A DNA stretch of 64,000 nucleotides from Halobacterium jilantaiense (GTDB taxonomy: Archaea; Halobacteriota; Halobacteria; Halobacteriales; Halobacteriaceae): NCBI RefSeq assembly GCF_900110535.1, contig NZ_FOJA01000001.1, forward strand, positions 992,001 to 1,056,000, given 5' to 3'. Numbering within the stretch: the stretch's first letter is position 1; each line of letters begins with the position of its first letter. The position numbers were made by a program, and so were the translations under genes. This document shows positions 63,715 to 64,000 of the stretch, piece by piece. Below the pieces are notes generated by a model, which was not told where the DNA came from, did not search any database, and worked only from the letters and a program-made list of their open reading frames with translations.

Positions 63715-64000
63715 CTAGTTACTGGCGTCCTCGATTGCGGCTTCGAGGGTGTCGAGTTGCTCCTGCTGGTCGTCCTCGTCGAGCGGGACGTAGCCGACGT
63801 TCTCGGCGACCAGTTTCTCGCTGGTGGCGTTCTCCAGCCAGAACCGCGCGAACTCCGCGACGTGCTCCTCGGTGAGCGAGGACTTCGCGGGGTACGTGAA
63901 CAGCGGCCGGGAGAGGGGCGTGTACTCGCCGCTCCGGGCCGTTTCGAGGCTCGGTTCGACCGGCTCGCCGTCGCCGTCGTCGATGGCGAGTGCCTTCACG
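63715..64000 (-). CDS. pstS: PstS phosphate-binding protein, 3' part only
   Basis: The last 95 codons of a gene that continues beyond the window's right edge. The fragment includes a PLSRPLFTYPAKSSL region and AEFARFWLENATSEKLVAENVGYVPL, the usual C-terminal helix and strand of PstS. It is the extracellular phosphate-binding subunit, tethered to the membrane in archaea. The start, signal peptide and promoter are outside the window. Confidence 0.9.
   Translation of the reverse strand, partial: VKALAIDDGDGEPVEPSLETARSGEYTPLSRPLFTYPAKSSLTEEHVAEFARFWLENATSEKLVAENVGYVPLDEDDQQEQLDTLEAAIEDASN

Overview
The window is chromosomal DNA from a haloarchaeon (class Halobacteria), probably Halobacterium or a close relative. 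The support is very high G+C (43 of 60 bases at 17761-17820), strongly acidic proteins, many genes with a TATA-like box 25-30 bases before the start codon and little room for a leader, Tat-type lipoproteins, archaeal gene families (XPB/Bax1, TFS, archaeal AspRS, geranylgeranyl reductases, GfcR) and haloarchaea-only families. Gene density is high and both strands are used. I see no rRNA, tRNA, CRISPR array or insertion sequence. The genus is an inference from gene content and order.

Layout. 1-3.7 kb: the end of an AT-richer unknown gene, then the nucleotide-excision pair bax1 and xpb, with a lipoprotein gene on the other strand wedged between them. 3.7-10.2 kb: chaperone locus grpE, dnaK, a large DUF2298 membrane protein, dnaJ. 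10.4-18.1 kb: an AMP-binding-like remnant, two tandem GNAT acetyltransferases, a degenerate Nudix protein, an acetyl-CoA synthetase-type ligase, a LolA-like protein, another GNAT and an S66 carboxypeptidase. 18.2-18.9 kb: an AT-richer orphan membrane protein. 19.1-23.5 kb: methylmalonyl-CoA mutase large subunit, an SDR, methylmalonyl-CoA epimerase, a Nudix hydrolase and a flavin reductase. 23.8-26.4 kb: korAB. 26.5-35.3 kb: two ABC-2 exporter loci, each with its own small DNA-binding protein and its own operator-like repeats, separated by a geranylgeranyl reductase family protein and an aldo/keto reductase. 35.3-45.9 kb: aspS, tfs, MFS transporter, enoyl-CoA hydratase, two haloarchaeal DUFs (one with nuclease-like motifs), Nudix, an S10-like protein, a TRAM-like protein with NhaC, and an M20 amidohydrolase. 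46-53 kb: a halocyanin gene broken by an in-frame amber codon, a digeranylgeranylglycerophospholipid reductase divergent from a 2Fe-2S ferredoxin, a rhodanese/metallo-beta-lactamase fusion, a lipoprotein and a formamidase. 52.6-58.2 kb: the semiphosphorylative Entner-Doudoroff genes gnaD, kdgA and gdh with their regulator gfcR, plus a MoaD-like protein and a HAD phosphatase. 58.2-64 kb: glutaredoxin, DUF47, and phoU-pstB-pstA-pstC-pstS, which runs off the right edge.

How the parts fit. Glucose is oxidised by Gdh, dehydrated by GnaD and cleaved by KdgA. KorAB oxidises a 2-oxoacid with ferredoxin. Acs, methylmalonyl-CoA mutase and epimerase handle acyl-CoA units. The most informative unexplained signals are the matching GTAAA-N6-TTTAC palindromes on both sides of a DUF2178/HTH gene pair, the interrupted halocyanin, a beta-grasp protein without a C-terminal diglycine, and a PD-(D/E)xK-like protein with a four-cysteine tail. 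I found no clear multi-gene defence or other wholly new system.
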